Source of the DNA: an uncultured Actinomycetes bacterium | GTDB lineage: Bacteria > Actinomycetota > Acidimicrobiia > Acidimicrobiales > RAAP-2 | Direction: 5' to 3' | Length of the DNA: 64,000 bases | NCBI GenBank assembly: GCA_903873775.1 | Contig: CAIQPR010000050.1 | Span: forward strand, 1 to 64,000 | Shown here: piece after piece, positions 26,328 through 34,688 of the stretch | Position numbering within the stretch: the stretch's first letter is position 1 | Layout: each line of letters begins with the position of its first letter | Position numbers and translations under genes: made by a program | Notes under the pieces: model-generated | Told to the model about the DNA's origin: nothing | Database searches by the model: none | Seen by the model: the letters and a program-made list of their open reading frames with translations, nothing else

Positions 26328-27817
26328 TCCGTCGCGGGGACCGGGGTCGACGCGGGAGTCGTCGGCGCGACGGCGGGTGACGACACGCCGGTGTTGGGGA
26401 GCAACAGAGCGGGAATCACCGCGATCAGACACGTGCCAAATGACCACCAAAATGAGTGAGCAAATGCGTTGGCCATGCGCTCGAGGTCGTTCGTCGTCGG
26501 CACCAGTTGTCCGTTCTGGAGCGCGACCGCCCGGTCACCTAGCTGTGCGGTGAATTGGGTCTGCAGGACCACCGCAAAGACGGCGACACCGAGAGAGCCA
26601 CCCACCTGGCGGATGATGTTGGTGGCGGACGTTGCCTTCGGCACGTCCTTGTGCGTGAGATTGCGATAGGACGCCGCAAAGATCGGCATCATGCAGAAGC
26701 CGAGTCCGACGCCACGAACGAAGAGGGCTGCGGCGAGCCACCATTCGTTGGTCGACGCACCGACTTGGGTGTAGGCGAGGGTTCCTAAGGCGAGCAGGAG
26801 TACCCCGTACGGCGCAACGTGCCGTGGGCCCAGACGGTCCGAGCGATTGCCGGCGTACCGCATGATCAGCGCCGCGCCGATGCCTTGAGGTGCCATCAAC
26901 AAACCGGCCTGCCACGCGCTATCGCCGCGCACGAGTTGGTAATAGAACGGCAGCAGGAACATGGTCCCGTAGAGAGTCGCGCCGACGAGAAAGATGCCGA
27001 TCGCGGCCATCGAGAACGTGCGGTCCTTGAACAGTCGCATGTCGATAAGAGGCTCCGGAGCGCGTAGCGAACGCAGAACGAACAGCGCGCAGAGGACGAG
27101 GCCCCCAATCAACGTTCCCCACACCGTTGACCCGGAGAAACTCCCCGTGGTGCCCACTTCGGACAAGCCGTAGACGATGAGGGCGAGACCCGGAGATAAG
27201 AGAAGGAATCCGGTGAGGTCAAATCGGTGGTCATTGTCCTTGGTTGAGGCCGGCAAGAACGTTTGGGCGAGGAAGATCGCGAGTATGCCGATCGGGACAT
27301 TCACGAAGAAGATGAGGCGCCAGGTTGTATTGGACACAATGATGCCGCCGATGACGGGTCCGAGAATGGGTCCGAGGAGCTGGGGGACACCGATAATCCC
27401 CATGACCCGACCCATGCGCTGCGGTCCGGCGGCTCGGGCCATGATGGCTTGCCCGACGGGCATGATCATGCCGCCGCCGAGACCCTGAATGACGCGAAAC
27501 AGAATCAGACTGCTCGCGGACCACGCGAAACCACAGAGGGTGGACCCGACGACAAACAGCGCCAGCGATGTGATGTAGACGGGCTTCGCGCCCAGGCGGT
27601 GCACGGCCCAACCCGAGACGGGGATCACGATGGCGAGAGCGAGCAGGTACCCGGTCGTCACCCACTGAATTGTTGAGAGATCCACGTTGAAGTCGTGACT
27701 CAGCGTGTGGAGGGCGACCGCCACGATCGTCGTGTCGAGGATTGACATGATGGTGCCGAGCACCACGACAATGCCGATGCGAATCAGCGCGGGCTCGAGC
27801 TTGTCCTGTGTCGGCAC
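26324..27817 (-). CDS. DHA2-family MFS drug exporter
   Basis: A 497-residue, about 14-helix major facilitator of the EmrB/QacA (DHA2) type. Visible are the TTIVAVALHTLSHDFN N-terminus, motif A (GWAVHRLGAKPVY), the IQGLGGGMIMPVGQ segment and the antiporter motif C region (GPILGPVIGG). It exports drugs or metabolites using the proton gradient. No EmrA partner or TetR regulator is adjacent. GTG 27817 follows GGAGGTGG; a TAACCT element lies about 33 bases upstream of it. Confidence 0.92.
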   Translation of the reverse strand: MPTQDKLEPALIRIGIVVVLGTIMSILDTTIVAVALHTLSHDFNVDLSTIQWVTTGYLLALAIVIPVSGWAVHRLGAKPVYITSLALFVVGSTLCGFAWSASSLILFRVIQGLGGGMIMPVGQAIMARAAGPQRMGRVMGIIGVPQLLGPILGPVIGGIIVSNTTWRLIFFVNVPIGILAIFLAQTFLPASTKDNDHRFDLTGFLLLSPGLALIVYGLSEVGTTGSFSGSTVWGTLIGGLVLCALFVLRSLRAPEPLIDMRLFKDRTFSMAAIGIFLVGATLYGTMFLLPFYYQLVRGDSAWQAGLLMAPQGIGAALIMRYAGNRSDRLGPRHVAPYGVLLLALGTLAYTQVGASTNEWWLAAALFVRGVGLGFCMMPIFAASYRNLTHKDVPKATSATNIIRQVGGSLGVAVFAVVLQTQFTAQLGDRAVALQNGQLVPTTNDLERMANAFAHSFWWSFGTCLIAVIPALLLPNTGVSSPAVAPTTPASTPVPATD

Positions 27818-27905
27818 GGGTCCACCTCCGAGTGCGGGTTGGGAACACCGACGAGGTTAGAGGTGCGCAGCGCGTTATCGCACACACCTTTCCGAGCCGG
27901 TCGGC

Positions 27906-27911
27906 TAGCGT
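27906..27911 (+). promoter_or_regulatory. -10 element TAGCGT
   Basis: TAGCGT lies 8 bases before GTG 27920 of the membrane protein gene, with only C residues between. Confidence 0.4.
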
Positions 27912-27919
27912 CCCCCCGC

Positions 27920-29695
27920 GTGGAGCAGCGTCGTAGCGAACCAGTCGCGGTGGGAGCTCACTTCTCGATCGGTGCGTGGTGTCTCGCCGCGATCTTCTTT
28001 GCCGCATTGGCGTTTGCCTTGATGTGGAATGTCTGGGCACTCTCCCCGACACACGCGACAACCTGTCCCTGTTCGGACACGTCGTGGGCGGTCTGGGTCA
28101 TCGAGTGGCCGTGGCACGCCCTCACGCACGGTCTCAATCCGTTCTATTCGCGCGCCATGTTTTATCCGCAGGGCACGAACTTGTTGACGTACCCGGGCTA
28201 CACCGCGATTGGCGTGCTGCTGCTGCCCGTGACGGCGATCTTCGGGCCGGTAGCGGCGTTCAATGTGGCCATCATTCTCGGTCCCGTGCTGTCGGCCCTC
28301 GCGGCGACGTGGCTCGCGACGCGATGGATAACGAGTCGAGTGCTGTGTGCGGGTGCGGGTGCCATCTACGCGTTCAGTCCCATTGTGATCTTGAACGAGC
28401 CCCTGGGGCACCTCAATCAAACATTCCTCGTGGGGCCACCGCTCGTCGCTCTCGGACTTTACGAGTTGTTTTGGCGTCGCGAACACCGCCCTCTACGCGT
28501 GGGTGCGGCGCTGAGCGCCGTGCTCATTCTTCAGTTCTTCATCTCCACTGAAGTGCTCGCCATCATTGTCGTCAGCGCTACAGCGCAACTCGCACTGGTG
28601 GCGGTGGTCGCCGCGATTGTTCGTCGCGACGCACTTCGAAGCGCACTCCACGACAGGGCTCGTGGTCTCGTGGCGACATCCGTCGTCGCCGGCACGGTGT
28701 TGCTTGTGCCGGCGCTTTTTGCTGTGCGTGGGCCTAGTCATTTTGACGGCAATGTGTGGCCGGGGCGCGCATTGTCGGTGACGAGCATCAAAGACTTCTT
28801 CGTTCCGACAACGGGCTTCAACCTGTGGTGGCAGCATCCCACCTTCAACTATTTCCAACCGACGTACATGGCACCCACCTTGTTGCTCGTACTCCTCGTT
28901 GGCGTCGCCGCGGCACGACGCATCGATCTATGGGTGTTCGTTTCTCTCGCGTCGGTGGCGGCGTGGTTGGCGCTCGGCTCGTCGTACGTCTTTTCGCCGT
29001 GGCACTGGCTCGGACGTCTTCCCCTGCTCGAAAACGTCGTCAATACGCGCTTCGCGATCGTCATGTTTCTCTTCTCGGCACTCGCTCTCGCGGGCGTGGC
29101 CGATACTGCTCGACGCTGGCGGCCCGCTCCCTGGGGCCCCGCGTTCGCCGGCGCCGTCTTCGTGCTGGCGTCCTTTCCCTACGTCGGTAATGCCGTCGGT
29201 GCGGCGCCGTACAGCGCGGCCCGTGTGTGGATTCCTCGCTGGTACGCACTCCACGCTCCCCATCTCCGCGAGAAAGACGTGGTGTTGGGATTCCCCTTTT
29301 TCAATACGACGGCGAATTTTCTGAGTGTCCAAGCGCTCGAAAATATGTCCTACACGGTGGTAGGGGGTACGTCACCACAGTGGCTTCCCGAGAGACAGGG
29401 TCGCGCCCGAGCGGGCTATCAAGCGATTTGGAATGCCGCGTCCACCGCCGCGCAGACGCATCTTTCCCTGACGGCATCGCCGTCTGACATTGCGGATGTG
29501 CGATCCGCTCTGCGGTTCTGGCGCGTGGACTGGATTGTCATACCGCAGCGCAACGGCCCGACGACGTCGCACGTCGCGCGAAATCCGCTCGTTCTGGCGT
29601 TATGGATGAGCAGCATCGTGGGGCCGGTGACGGTTCACGATGGTTCGTGGGTTTGGCACCTCGATGACGGTCGGGTCCCGTCCGAAGTGTCGTGA
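27920..29695 (+). CDS. Polytopic membrane protein, GT-C-like
   Basis: A 591-residue protein with about 11-12 hydrophobic helices in the first 420 residues and a soluble C-terminal part. An acidic residue sits in the first outer loop (CSDTSWAV), followed by HGLNPFYSRAMFYPQGTNLL. This is the layout of GT-C glycosyltransferases that use polyprenyl-phosphate sugars. No family is identified with certainty. GTG 27920 was chosen because it follows a TAGCGT element; an in-frame start at 27839 would add a basic N-terminus. The stop overlaps the next gene by 4 bases. Confidence 0.7.
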   Translation: MEQRRSEPVAVGAHFSIGAWCLAAIFFAALAFALMWNVWALSPTHATTCPCSDTSWAVWVIEWPWHALTHGLNPFYSRAMFYPQGTNLLTYPGYTAIGVLLLPVTAIFGPVAAFNVAIILGPVLSALAATWLATRWITSRVLCAGAGAIYAFSPIVILNEPLGHLNQTFLVGPPLVALGLYELFWRREHRPLRVGAALSAVLILQFFISTEVLAIIVVSATAQLALVAVVAAIVRRDALRSALHDRARGLVATSVVAGTVLLVPALFAVRGPSHFDGNVWPGRALSVTSIKDFFVPTTGFNLWWQHPTFNYFQPTYMAPTLLLVLLVGVAAARRIDLWVFVSLASVAAWLALGSSYVFSPWHWLGRLPLLENVVNTRFAIVMFLFSALALAGVADTARRWRPAPWGPAFAGAVFVLASFPYVGNAVGAAPYSAARVWIPRWYALHAPHLREKDVVLGFPFFNTTANFLSVQALENMSYTVVGGTSPQWLPERQGRARAGYQAIWNAASTAAQTHLSLTASPSDIADVRSALRFWRVDWIVIPQRNGPTTSHVARNPLVLALWMSSIVGPVTVHDGSWVWHLDDGRVPSEVS

Positions 29696-30081
29696 GCGCG
29701 CCGATACAGCGGCCCACGCCCGACGGCGCGGCGGCGACGGAGCGGGTCCGCGAGATCTGCTCTCGTTTGGCCGGCGTCGAGGAACGCTTGAGCCACGGTG
29801 AGGCGACGTGGTTCGTGTCCCGACGATCGTTTGCGATGATGGCCGATCACCACCACGGAGACCGTGTCGCTGTTCACATGGCCGCTCGCGAAGGTGTGCA
29901 AGAACAACTCGTGTCGGAAGATCCCTCGCGATTTTTCCGTCCGCCCTACGTAGGTTCCCGGGGGTGGATCGGTGTGTACGTCGATCGTCGTGCGACTGCG
30001 GCACTATGGAGGACGATCCACGAGCTCTTGTACGAGGCGTGGGACCTGATCGCAGCCCCTTCAGTGCCTCGGCCGGAATGA
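29692..30081 (+). CDS. MmcQ/YjbR family protein
   Basis: A 129-residue double-wing (CyaY-like fold) protein. ERLSHGEATWFV near residue 32 and RFFRPPYVGSRGWIGVYVD near residue 83 are the conserved blocks of the MmcQ/YjbR family, which has been proposed to bind DNA but has no settled function. Its GTG start overlaps the stop of the membrane protein gene (GTGA). Confidence 0.88.
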   Translation: MSAPIQRPTPDGAAATERVREICSRLAGVEERLSHGEATWFVSRRSFAMMADHHHGDRVAVHMAAREGVQEQLVSEDPSRFFRPPYVGSRGWIGVYVDRRATAALWRTIHELLYEAWDLIAAPSVPRPE

Positions 30082-30157
30082 TCGTCGTGCTCACTGCCGG
30101 TTCATTACCCCTACTGTGGCGGGAAGTGACACGGGGCGAGAAGAAAGCGACAGAATC

Positions 30158-30886
30158 ATGACGGAGCAGACGCCGGGACCTCTAGCCCTTGTGGGATCTG
30201 GGGAGTACCTCCCCGTGATGGCGGAGATTGAAGGCTCTCTTCTCGCGGGCCGCCCGCCAAAGTACGTGCAAATTGCGACGGCCGCCGTCCCCGACGGACC
30301 TGACGTCGTCGCGAAATGGCACCGGATGGGCCGTGAGCAGGCGGAGCGACTGGGCGTCGAGTGTGTCATCGTGGACGTCGCGACGCCAGAGGACGCGAAC
30401 GACCCTCGCCTCGTTGAGCTCATCGACCAACCGGGACTGATCTACCTCTCTGGTGGACATCCGGACTTCTTGGCGGATGTATTGCGCGGCTCGGCCGTAT
30501 GGTCTCGCATCCTCTCCGAATGGCGTGCGGGCGCCGCGTTGGCGGGTTGTTCGGCCGGTGCCATGGTGATGGCACAGCGCATCCCTTCGCTGCGCCACCC
30601 TCGAGAAGGAGGCACCGAAGGTCTGGGTCTCACGCCACATGTCCGGGTAATCCCGCATTTTGATCGTTTCGCAGCTCGCATGCCTGATGTCCTCGATCGC
30701 TTCCTGCTGCCGAACGACGACGCCATCACCGTTGTAGGGATCGACGAAGAAACGGCTCTCGTTGGTGGGCCGCAAGAGTGGACCGTTCAGGGTCGCCAAT
30801 CCGTGTGGGAACTCACGAAACAGGGCCGCACGCAGTACATGCCCGGCGACACGTTCACTTCGCCGCTGCGACCAGCGGACGCGTAG
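30158..30886 (+). CDS. Peptidase S51 / cyanophycinase-like protein
   Basis: A 242-residue class I amidotransferase-like fold with a serine nucleophile: GCSAGAM (Ser 132) replaces the Cys elbow, as in peptidase E and cyanophycinase. The N-terminal LVGSGEYLP and the ALVGGPQEWTVQG block near the C-terminus fit this family. The natural substrate (an Asp dipeptide or a cyanophycin-like polymer) cannot be told. ATG 30158 was preferred to GTG 30116 because a TACTGT element at 30112 would place the transcript start downstream of 30116. Confidence 0.8.
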   Translation: MTEQTPGPLALVGSGEYLPVMAEIEGSLLAGRPPKYVQIATAAVPDGPDVVAKWHRMGREQAERLGVECVIVDVATPEDANDPRLVELIDQPGLIYLSGGHPDFLADVLRGSAVWSRILSEWRAGAALAGCSAGAMVMAQRIPSLRHPREGGTEGLGLTPHVRVIPHFDRFAARMPDVLDRFLLPNDDAITVVGIDEETALVGGPQEWTVQGRQSVWELTKQGRTQYMPGDTFTSPLRPADA

Positions 30887-30944
30887 CGAACCGTCGTCTT
30901 TGCGACGACAACGGGAGGATCTCGCGAGATCGCGGTGTTGGTAT

Positions 30945-30992
30945 CCACCTCCAAGGGTGTTCACGCGTGAGCCTGAGCATCCTTGGAGGTGG
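30945..30992. repeat. 12-bp inverted repeat at the tmRNA 3' end
   Basis: CCACCTCCAAGG at 30945-30956 is matched perfectly by its reverse complement at 30981-30992, with a 24-base loop. The inner arm is the last part of the tmRNA (acceptor and T-stem edge). In the primary transcript the downstream arm can therefore pair with the tmRNA 3' strand. It could be a terminator without a U tract, a processing signal, or a trace of past recombination at the locus. Confidence 0.7.
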
Positions 30993-31330
30993 CGGGAATT
31001 GAACCCGCGTCCATCAGCTTCTTAGTTGGCCTTCTCCGAGCGCAGCTGGCAGGAAATTGTCGGGACCTCCACTGTTGTCAGCGCCGGTGATGATCCGTAG
31101 TCAGAAGTGGTGTCCCGCACCGGCCTCTGACAGATCGGTACGGTAAGCCCTACTTTATGGCGCCCGGTAACTAATCCGTAGGACTGGGACTAGACGGACG
31201 TCGCTGCACTAGGCAGCGAGCGCAAGCTGAGGCTTGGCGTTTATTTTTGGTTCCGGCTCTTTAACGTGGCTCCGGAGACCACGGCTCGCTTCTCCAACCT
31301 TGACGACCAATGTCGAAACCAATCACCCCC
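30984..31330 (-). ncRNA. ssrA: Transfer-messenger RNA
   Basis: An RNA of about 347 nt that rescues stalled ribosomes. The 5' end GGGGGTGATT (from 31330) pairs with CACCTCC before the 3' end (30985-30991) to make the acceptor stem. GGTTTCGAC at 31320-31312 is the conserved tmRNA 5' motif, and the T-arm GCGGGTTCAATTCCCGC is intact. CCA is not encoded. The tag frame ends GCC AAG CCT CAG CTT GCG CTC GCT GCC TAG (31238-31209), giving AKPQLALAA or, with upstream codons, a slightly longer tag ending LALAA; the exact resume codon is not certain. Its partner smpB lies 66 bases upstream on the same strand. Confidence 0.95.
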
Positions 31331-31396
31331 TCGCACGCATCACGTGACGCGTGCGCACAGCGTAGTGCGCACGCTCGACGGAGCGGCCGGCGGGAT

Positions 31397-31918
31397 CTAC
31401 CCAAACTTTTCGATGTTGCGCGCGACGCGCGCCATCTCGCGTTCGGCGTCTCGCTTGGCGAGCTCTTGTCGTCGATCGTGCAATTTGCGACCGCGCGCGA
31501 CGGCAATTTCGATTTTGGCGCGCCCATCTTTGAAATACATCTTCAAGGGGATCAATGTGAGTGGTTGGGCTCGCGTCTTACCCACCAGCTCGTCGACCTC
31601 CCGACGATGCACCAGTAGCTTTCGTTTGCGATCGGGGTCGTGGCTCCCGAAGCCCACCGCAAATTTCCAGGGTGGAATGTGGGTCGCGAACAGCCACAGT
31701 TCGCCGCCGTCCACACGGGCGTACCCGTCCGCAATTTGCGCCTTGCCCTCTCGCAGCGACTTCACTTCGCTGCCCGTCAAAACGAGGCCACATTCCAATG
31801 TGTCGAGGATTTCGAAGTCGTGACGGGCCCGTCGATTCGTGGCGACGACGCGGTCTCGACCGGCGGCGTCAGCCTTCGCCTTGTCTCGGCGTTCCTTCAT
31901 CTGCTTCGCACGAGCCAC
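31397..31918 (-). CDS. smpB: SsrA-binding protein SmpB
   Basis: A 173-residue SmpB, the tmRNA partner that brings it to the empty A site. The core VVATNRRARHDFEI, then ECGLVLTGSEVKSLREGKAQI, the WLFATHIPPW region and the basic C-terminal tail (RGRKLHDRRQELAKRDAERE) are all present. GTG 31918 was chosen because a TAGCCT element lies 7 bases upstream; ATG 31900 is an alternative that shortens it by six residues. A long in-frame extension to 32458 was rejected because it runs antisense through the JAMM gene. Confidence 0.95.
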   Translation of the reverse strand: MARAKQMKERRDKAKADAAGRDRVVATNRRARHDFEILDTLECGLVLTGSEVKSLREGKAQIADGYARVDGGELWLFATHIPPWKFAVGFGSHDPDRKRKLLVHRREVDELVGKTRAQPLTLIPLKMYFKDGRAKIEIAVARGRKLHDRRQELAKRDAEREMARVARNIEKFG

Positions 31919-31925
31919 GCTCTGC

Positions 31926-31931
31926 AGGCTA
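31926..31931 (-). promoter_or_regulatory. -10 element TAGCCT, leaderless start for smpB
   Basis: On the minus strand TAGCCT lies 7 bases before GTG 31918, with no ribosome site. Confidence 0.5.
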
Positions 31932-31963
31932 CTCAGACACCGCGACGACGACGTCAGCGTCAC

Positions 31964-31969
31964 TAGGGT
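31964..31969 (+). promoter_or_regulatory. -10 element TAGGGT, leaderless start
   Basis: TAGGGT lies 6 bases before GTG 31976 of the JAMM protease gene. Together with the smpB element at 31926-31931 it forms a compact divergent promoter of about 60 bases. Confidence 0.55.
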
Positions 31970-31975
31970 TGCGTC

Positions 31976-32386
31976 GTGCTGGTTATGACAAGTGCTCAGC
32001 GGGACACGATGATCGCGACGTGCGTGCGCGCACTGCCGAACGAAGGGTGCGGTCTGCTTCTCGGCACTGCGGACGGGCGGGTTGTGGACGTGGTGCCGGC
32101 CGAGAACGTTGCGGCCTCCGCGCGAATCTACGAGATTGACCCCAAGAGTTTGCTGCGCGCCAGCCGAGATGCGGACGACCGGGGGCTCGAGATCATCGGC
32201 GTCTTCCACTCTCACACGCACTCCGACGCCTATCCCAGTCCGACCGATATCGCGCAGGCGCCGGATCCGCAGTGGCACTACGTACTGATCTCGTTTCGCC
32301 TGGTGCCGACGGTGGTGCGCAGCTACCGCGTCGTCGACGGAGTTGTGAGCGAAGAGGACCTGGTCGTCTCCGCACCCGACGCCTGA
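31976..32386 (+). CDS. JAMM/MPN+ metallopeptidase, Mec-like
   Basis: A 136-residue zinc peptidase of the JAMM (M67) family. The complete motif is Glu 23 (NEGCGLLLG) and HSHTHSDAYPSPTD with His 78, His 80 and Asp 91. In mycobacteria a homologue (Mec) cleaves cysteine from the sulfur carrier CysO, and related bacterial JAMMs trim carrier C-termini. Here the gene stands apart from cysO-cysM, which lie at 62979-64000. This link to CysO is inference from family knowledge. Confidence 0.9.
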   Translation: MLVMTSAQRDTMIATCVRALPNEGCGLLLGTADGRVVDVVPAENVAASARIYEIDPKSLLRASRDADDRGLEIIGVFHSHTHSDAYPSPTDIAQAPDPQWHYVLISFRLVPTVVRSYRVVDGVVSEEDLVVSAPDA

Positions 32387-32423
32387 TTCGACGGACGGGG
32401 ATCTGCGCGTCACAATGGGGGGC

Positions 32424-33539
32424 GTGGCGACGCGACGGAGCTCTCTGAAGGATCCCACGGTCCTGGCCGTACCCGTTTATTTCGCATCCATGTTCCTTGA
32501 AGCTCGTTCGTTGCGACGACGTCGCACGGAAGTGGCATTCGACGCGGGTCAGTACGAGCGTCGAGACACCGTCGCGAGTTTGACGATGGGGGCGATATCT
32601 CTCGCGGTGCCCCTGGTGGCGCCGCGCCTCATGCGGCCACTCACGCCGGGTAAAGGTCGAGGTGCGAAGTGGGTGCTTGCGGGTGCCGCTGTGGGAGCGG
32701 TCCTCACCACCGCCGCGGACACTGCCGCTCGAAGTCGCCGCCGACGCTCCGCGCATCCTGACGCCGACGCGGGCACGGCCCGTCTGGAGCGCGCCGCCGG
32801 CATCGGCGGGGTTGTGACGGTGGCCCTCGGCGGGCTGGGTCTCGTGGCGTGGTGGCCCACCATCTTTGACGCCGAACGGTTCTACCGTCGCCGCATCGTG
32901 GCCGACCTCGGCACCGGACCGGTGGCGTTGGGCACCGCGATCGTCGCGTGGGACTTCATTTATTACTGGAACCACCGGTTCATGCACACCGCTCGTTACA
33001 TGTGGGCGATGCATGTCGTCCACCATTCGAGCGAGCACTACAACCTCTCGACCGCGCTGCGTCAGCCGGTCGCTGAACCACTGACGACCTTCGTGCCCTA
33101 CGGCGTTGTCAGCATGCTCGGCGTGCGGCCCGACGTCATGACGACAGCCCGAGGGCTGAACTTGCTGTGGCAGTACTGGATTCACACCGAAGCCGTGAGG
33201 TCACTCGGATCATCGGAGGCCGTACTCAATTCGCCGTCGCACCACCGGGTGCACCACGGTTCGAATCCGCGGTACCTGGACAAGAATCACGGCTCAATTC
33301 TCATTGTGTGGGATCGACTCTTCGGGACGTACGAACCCGAAACGGAGCCCGTGGTCTACGGACTCACGAAGAACATTTCGACCTTCAACCCGGTGGTGAT
33401 CGCGAGTCACGAGTACGTGGCCATGGCCCGTGACGTCGCGAGCGCTCGTGGGTGGCGAGATCGTGTGGGATTTGTCGTGCGAGGACCGGGGTGGGCAACG
33501 CGCCGACGGGCGGAGCTGGCGGGCGCATCGCTCTCGTAG
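32424..33539 (+). CDS. Sterol desaturase / fatty acid hydroxylase superfamily protein
   Basis: A 371-residue membrane di-iron oxygenase. The histidine clusters HRFMH, HVVHHSSEHYN and HRVHHGSN form the expected metal site, between hydrophobic helices (about residues 50-150 and the middle region). Members hydroxylate or desaturate sterols, carotenoids and fatty acids; the substrate is unknown. Starts at ATG 32415 and GTG 32424 are both possible; GTG lies 7 bases after CACAAT. Its TAG stop is also part of the -10 element of the next gene. Confidence 0.87.
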   Translation: MATRRSSLKDPTVLAVPVYFASMFLEARSLRRRRTEVAFDAGQYERRDTVASLTMGAISLAVPLVAPRLMRPLTPGKGRGAKWVLAGAAVGAVLTTAADTAARSRRRRSAHPDADAGTARLERAAGIGGVVTVALGGLGLVAWWPTIFDAERFYRRRIVADLGTGPVALGTAIVAWDFIYYWNHRFMHTARYMWAMHVVHHSSEHYNLSTALRQPVAEPLTTFVPYGVVSMLGVRPDVMTTARGLNLLWQYWIHTEAVRSLGSSEAVLNSPSHHRVHHGSNPRYLDKNHGSILIVWDRLFGTYEPETEPVVYGLTKNISTFNPVVIASHEYVAMARDVASARGWRDRVGFVVRGPGWATRRRAELAGASLS

Positions 33540-33542
33540 TCT
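33537..33542 (+). promoter_or_regulatory. -10 element TAGTCT built on a stop codon
   Basis: The TAG stop of the upstream gene (33537-33539) is the first half of TAGTCT, which lies 6 bases before ATG 33549. Termination codon and promoter share bases. Confidence 0.55.
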
Positions 33543-33548
33543 GGCGTC

Positions 33549-34334
33549 ATGGGAACAACGCCCGCACTGTTTATTGGACACGGCAATCCGATGAACGCCA
33601 TCGAACCGTCGCGGTACGCCGATGCGTGGTACGAACTCGGCCAGCGAATTGGCACGCCCCGCGCCATCGTGTGCGTATCCGCCCACTGGTTCATCGGGGC
33701 CACGGCGGTCACAGCCATGTCGGCGCCACGCACGATTCACGACTTCTACGGCTTCCCTCAAGAACTTTTCGAAGTGCGCTACCCGGCGCCGGGTTCGCCA
33801 GAACTCGCCGAGGAGATCATTGACGCGGTGCAGCCCACGTGGTGTGGGCGTGACGAAGACAGTTGGGGACTCGACCACGGAACGTGGTCGGTGTTGCGAC
33901 GCATGTACCCGGACGCGTCGGTGCCAGTTGTGCAAGTGAGCGTGGACGCAACCAAGTCCGTGCACGACCACGTCGCTTTGGGTGCACAGCTGGCGCCGCT
34001 TCGCGATCGTGGTGTTCTTGTCGTCGCTAGCGGCAATATCGTTCACAATCTACGCATGGTGCAGTGGAGTGCCGGCGACACGGGTTTCGAATGGGCCCAC
34101 AACTTTGACGATGCCGCGCGCGACATCTTGACGACAGACCCGTCACGATTCGGTGCCCTCGAAGATCACGCGGCGTACCACGCAGCATCTCCCACGCCCG
34201 ATCACTTCTGGCCGGCCGCCTACCTCGCCGGACTCGCGAGCGCGTCCGGCGAGACGTGTCGCGTGGAGATTGAGGGCTATGTCGCGGGCTCTCTCTCCAT
34301 GACCAGTTATTCGTTGGGCCTCCCCGAGGCGTGA
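33549..34334 (+). CDS. ygiD: 4,5-DOPA-extradiol-dioxygenase-like (LigB/YgiD family)
   Basis: A 261-residue class III extradiol ring-cleavage enzyme fold. Candidate metal ligands are the His in FIGHGNP, the His in SAHWFI and the His in GLDHGTW. GNIVHNLR and the C-terminal VEGYVAGSLSMTSYS-type segment are also family features. Homologues cleave DOPA-like catechols; the physiological substrate in bacteria is often unknown. ATG 33549 sits 6 bases after TAGTCT. Confidence 0.9.
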   Translation: MGTTPALFIGHGNPMNAIEPSRYADAWYELGQRIGTPRAIVCVSAHWFIGATAVTAMSAPRTIHDFYGFPQELFEVRYPAPGSPELAEEIIDAVQPTWCGRDEDSWGLDHGTWSVLRRMYPDASVPVVQVSVDATKSVHDHVALGAQLAPLRDRGVLVVASGNIVHNLRMVQWSAGDTGFEWAHNFDDAARDILTTDPSRFGALEDHAAYHAASPTPDHFWPAAYLAGLASASGETCRVEIEGYVAGSLSMTSYSLGLPEA

Positions 34335-34409
34335 CTTTGGTCCCTAGTGCGTCTCTGAATATCGGCGCACGAGGACGTTAGGGTCAGGTCATCCTCAGAA
34401 AGGGTGACT

Positions 34410-34688
34410 ATGACCGAAGGCGCACACCTCAACAATCACCATCGCGACACGCTCGTCAAGATTTTTCAGCACCCGACGAGCCACAACATCGAGTGGCACG
34501 ACGTCCTGAGCCTCCTGCAGGCCGTGGGGACGGTGGAGGAGCGACACGAGGACAAGTACCACGTCGAGATCAAAGGTGCCCACCACGTCTTCAATCGGCC
34601 GAAGCACAAGGACATTGACGTCCAGCAAGTGATTGATTTGCGTCATGCTCTCACCGAAGCCGGCATCACGCCCGACGCCGTGAATTAG
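34410..34688 (+). CDS. Small protein with HicA/dsRBD-like pattern, paralogue of the 24501 gene
   Basis: A 92-residue protein with NNHHRDTLVKIFQHPTSHNIEWHDV, then LLQAVGTVEERH, a strand (KYHVEIKG) and C-terminal VIDLRHALTEAG helix. It is a full-length paralogue of the product of 24501-24776. Fold resemblance to HicA is suggested by the pattern only. ATG 34410 follows GAAAGG; a TAGGGT element at 34378 would give a leader of about 25 bases. The 3' end overlaps the convergent serine hydrolase gene by 4 bases. Confidence 0.78.
   Translation: MTEGAHLNNHHRDTLVKIFQHPTSHNIEWHDVLSLLQAVGTVEERHEDKYHVEIKGAHHVFNRPKHKDIDVQQVIDLRHALTEAGITPDAVN

Noticed and set aside
30945-30992. Integration (att) scar at the tmRNA 3' end
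   Set aside because: Integrases leave direct repeats of the tmRNA end; this repeat is inverted and no integrase or foreign DNA is nearby. It was kept as an inverted repeat instead.
31397-32458. A longer reading of smpB (353 residues)
   Set aside because: The extension runs antisense through the JAMM gene, and SmpB proteins are about 155-175 residues.
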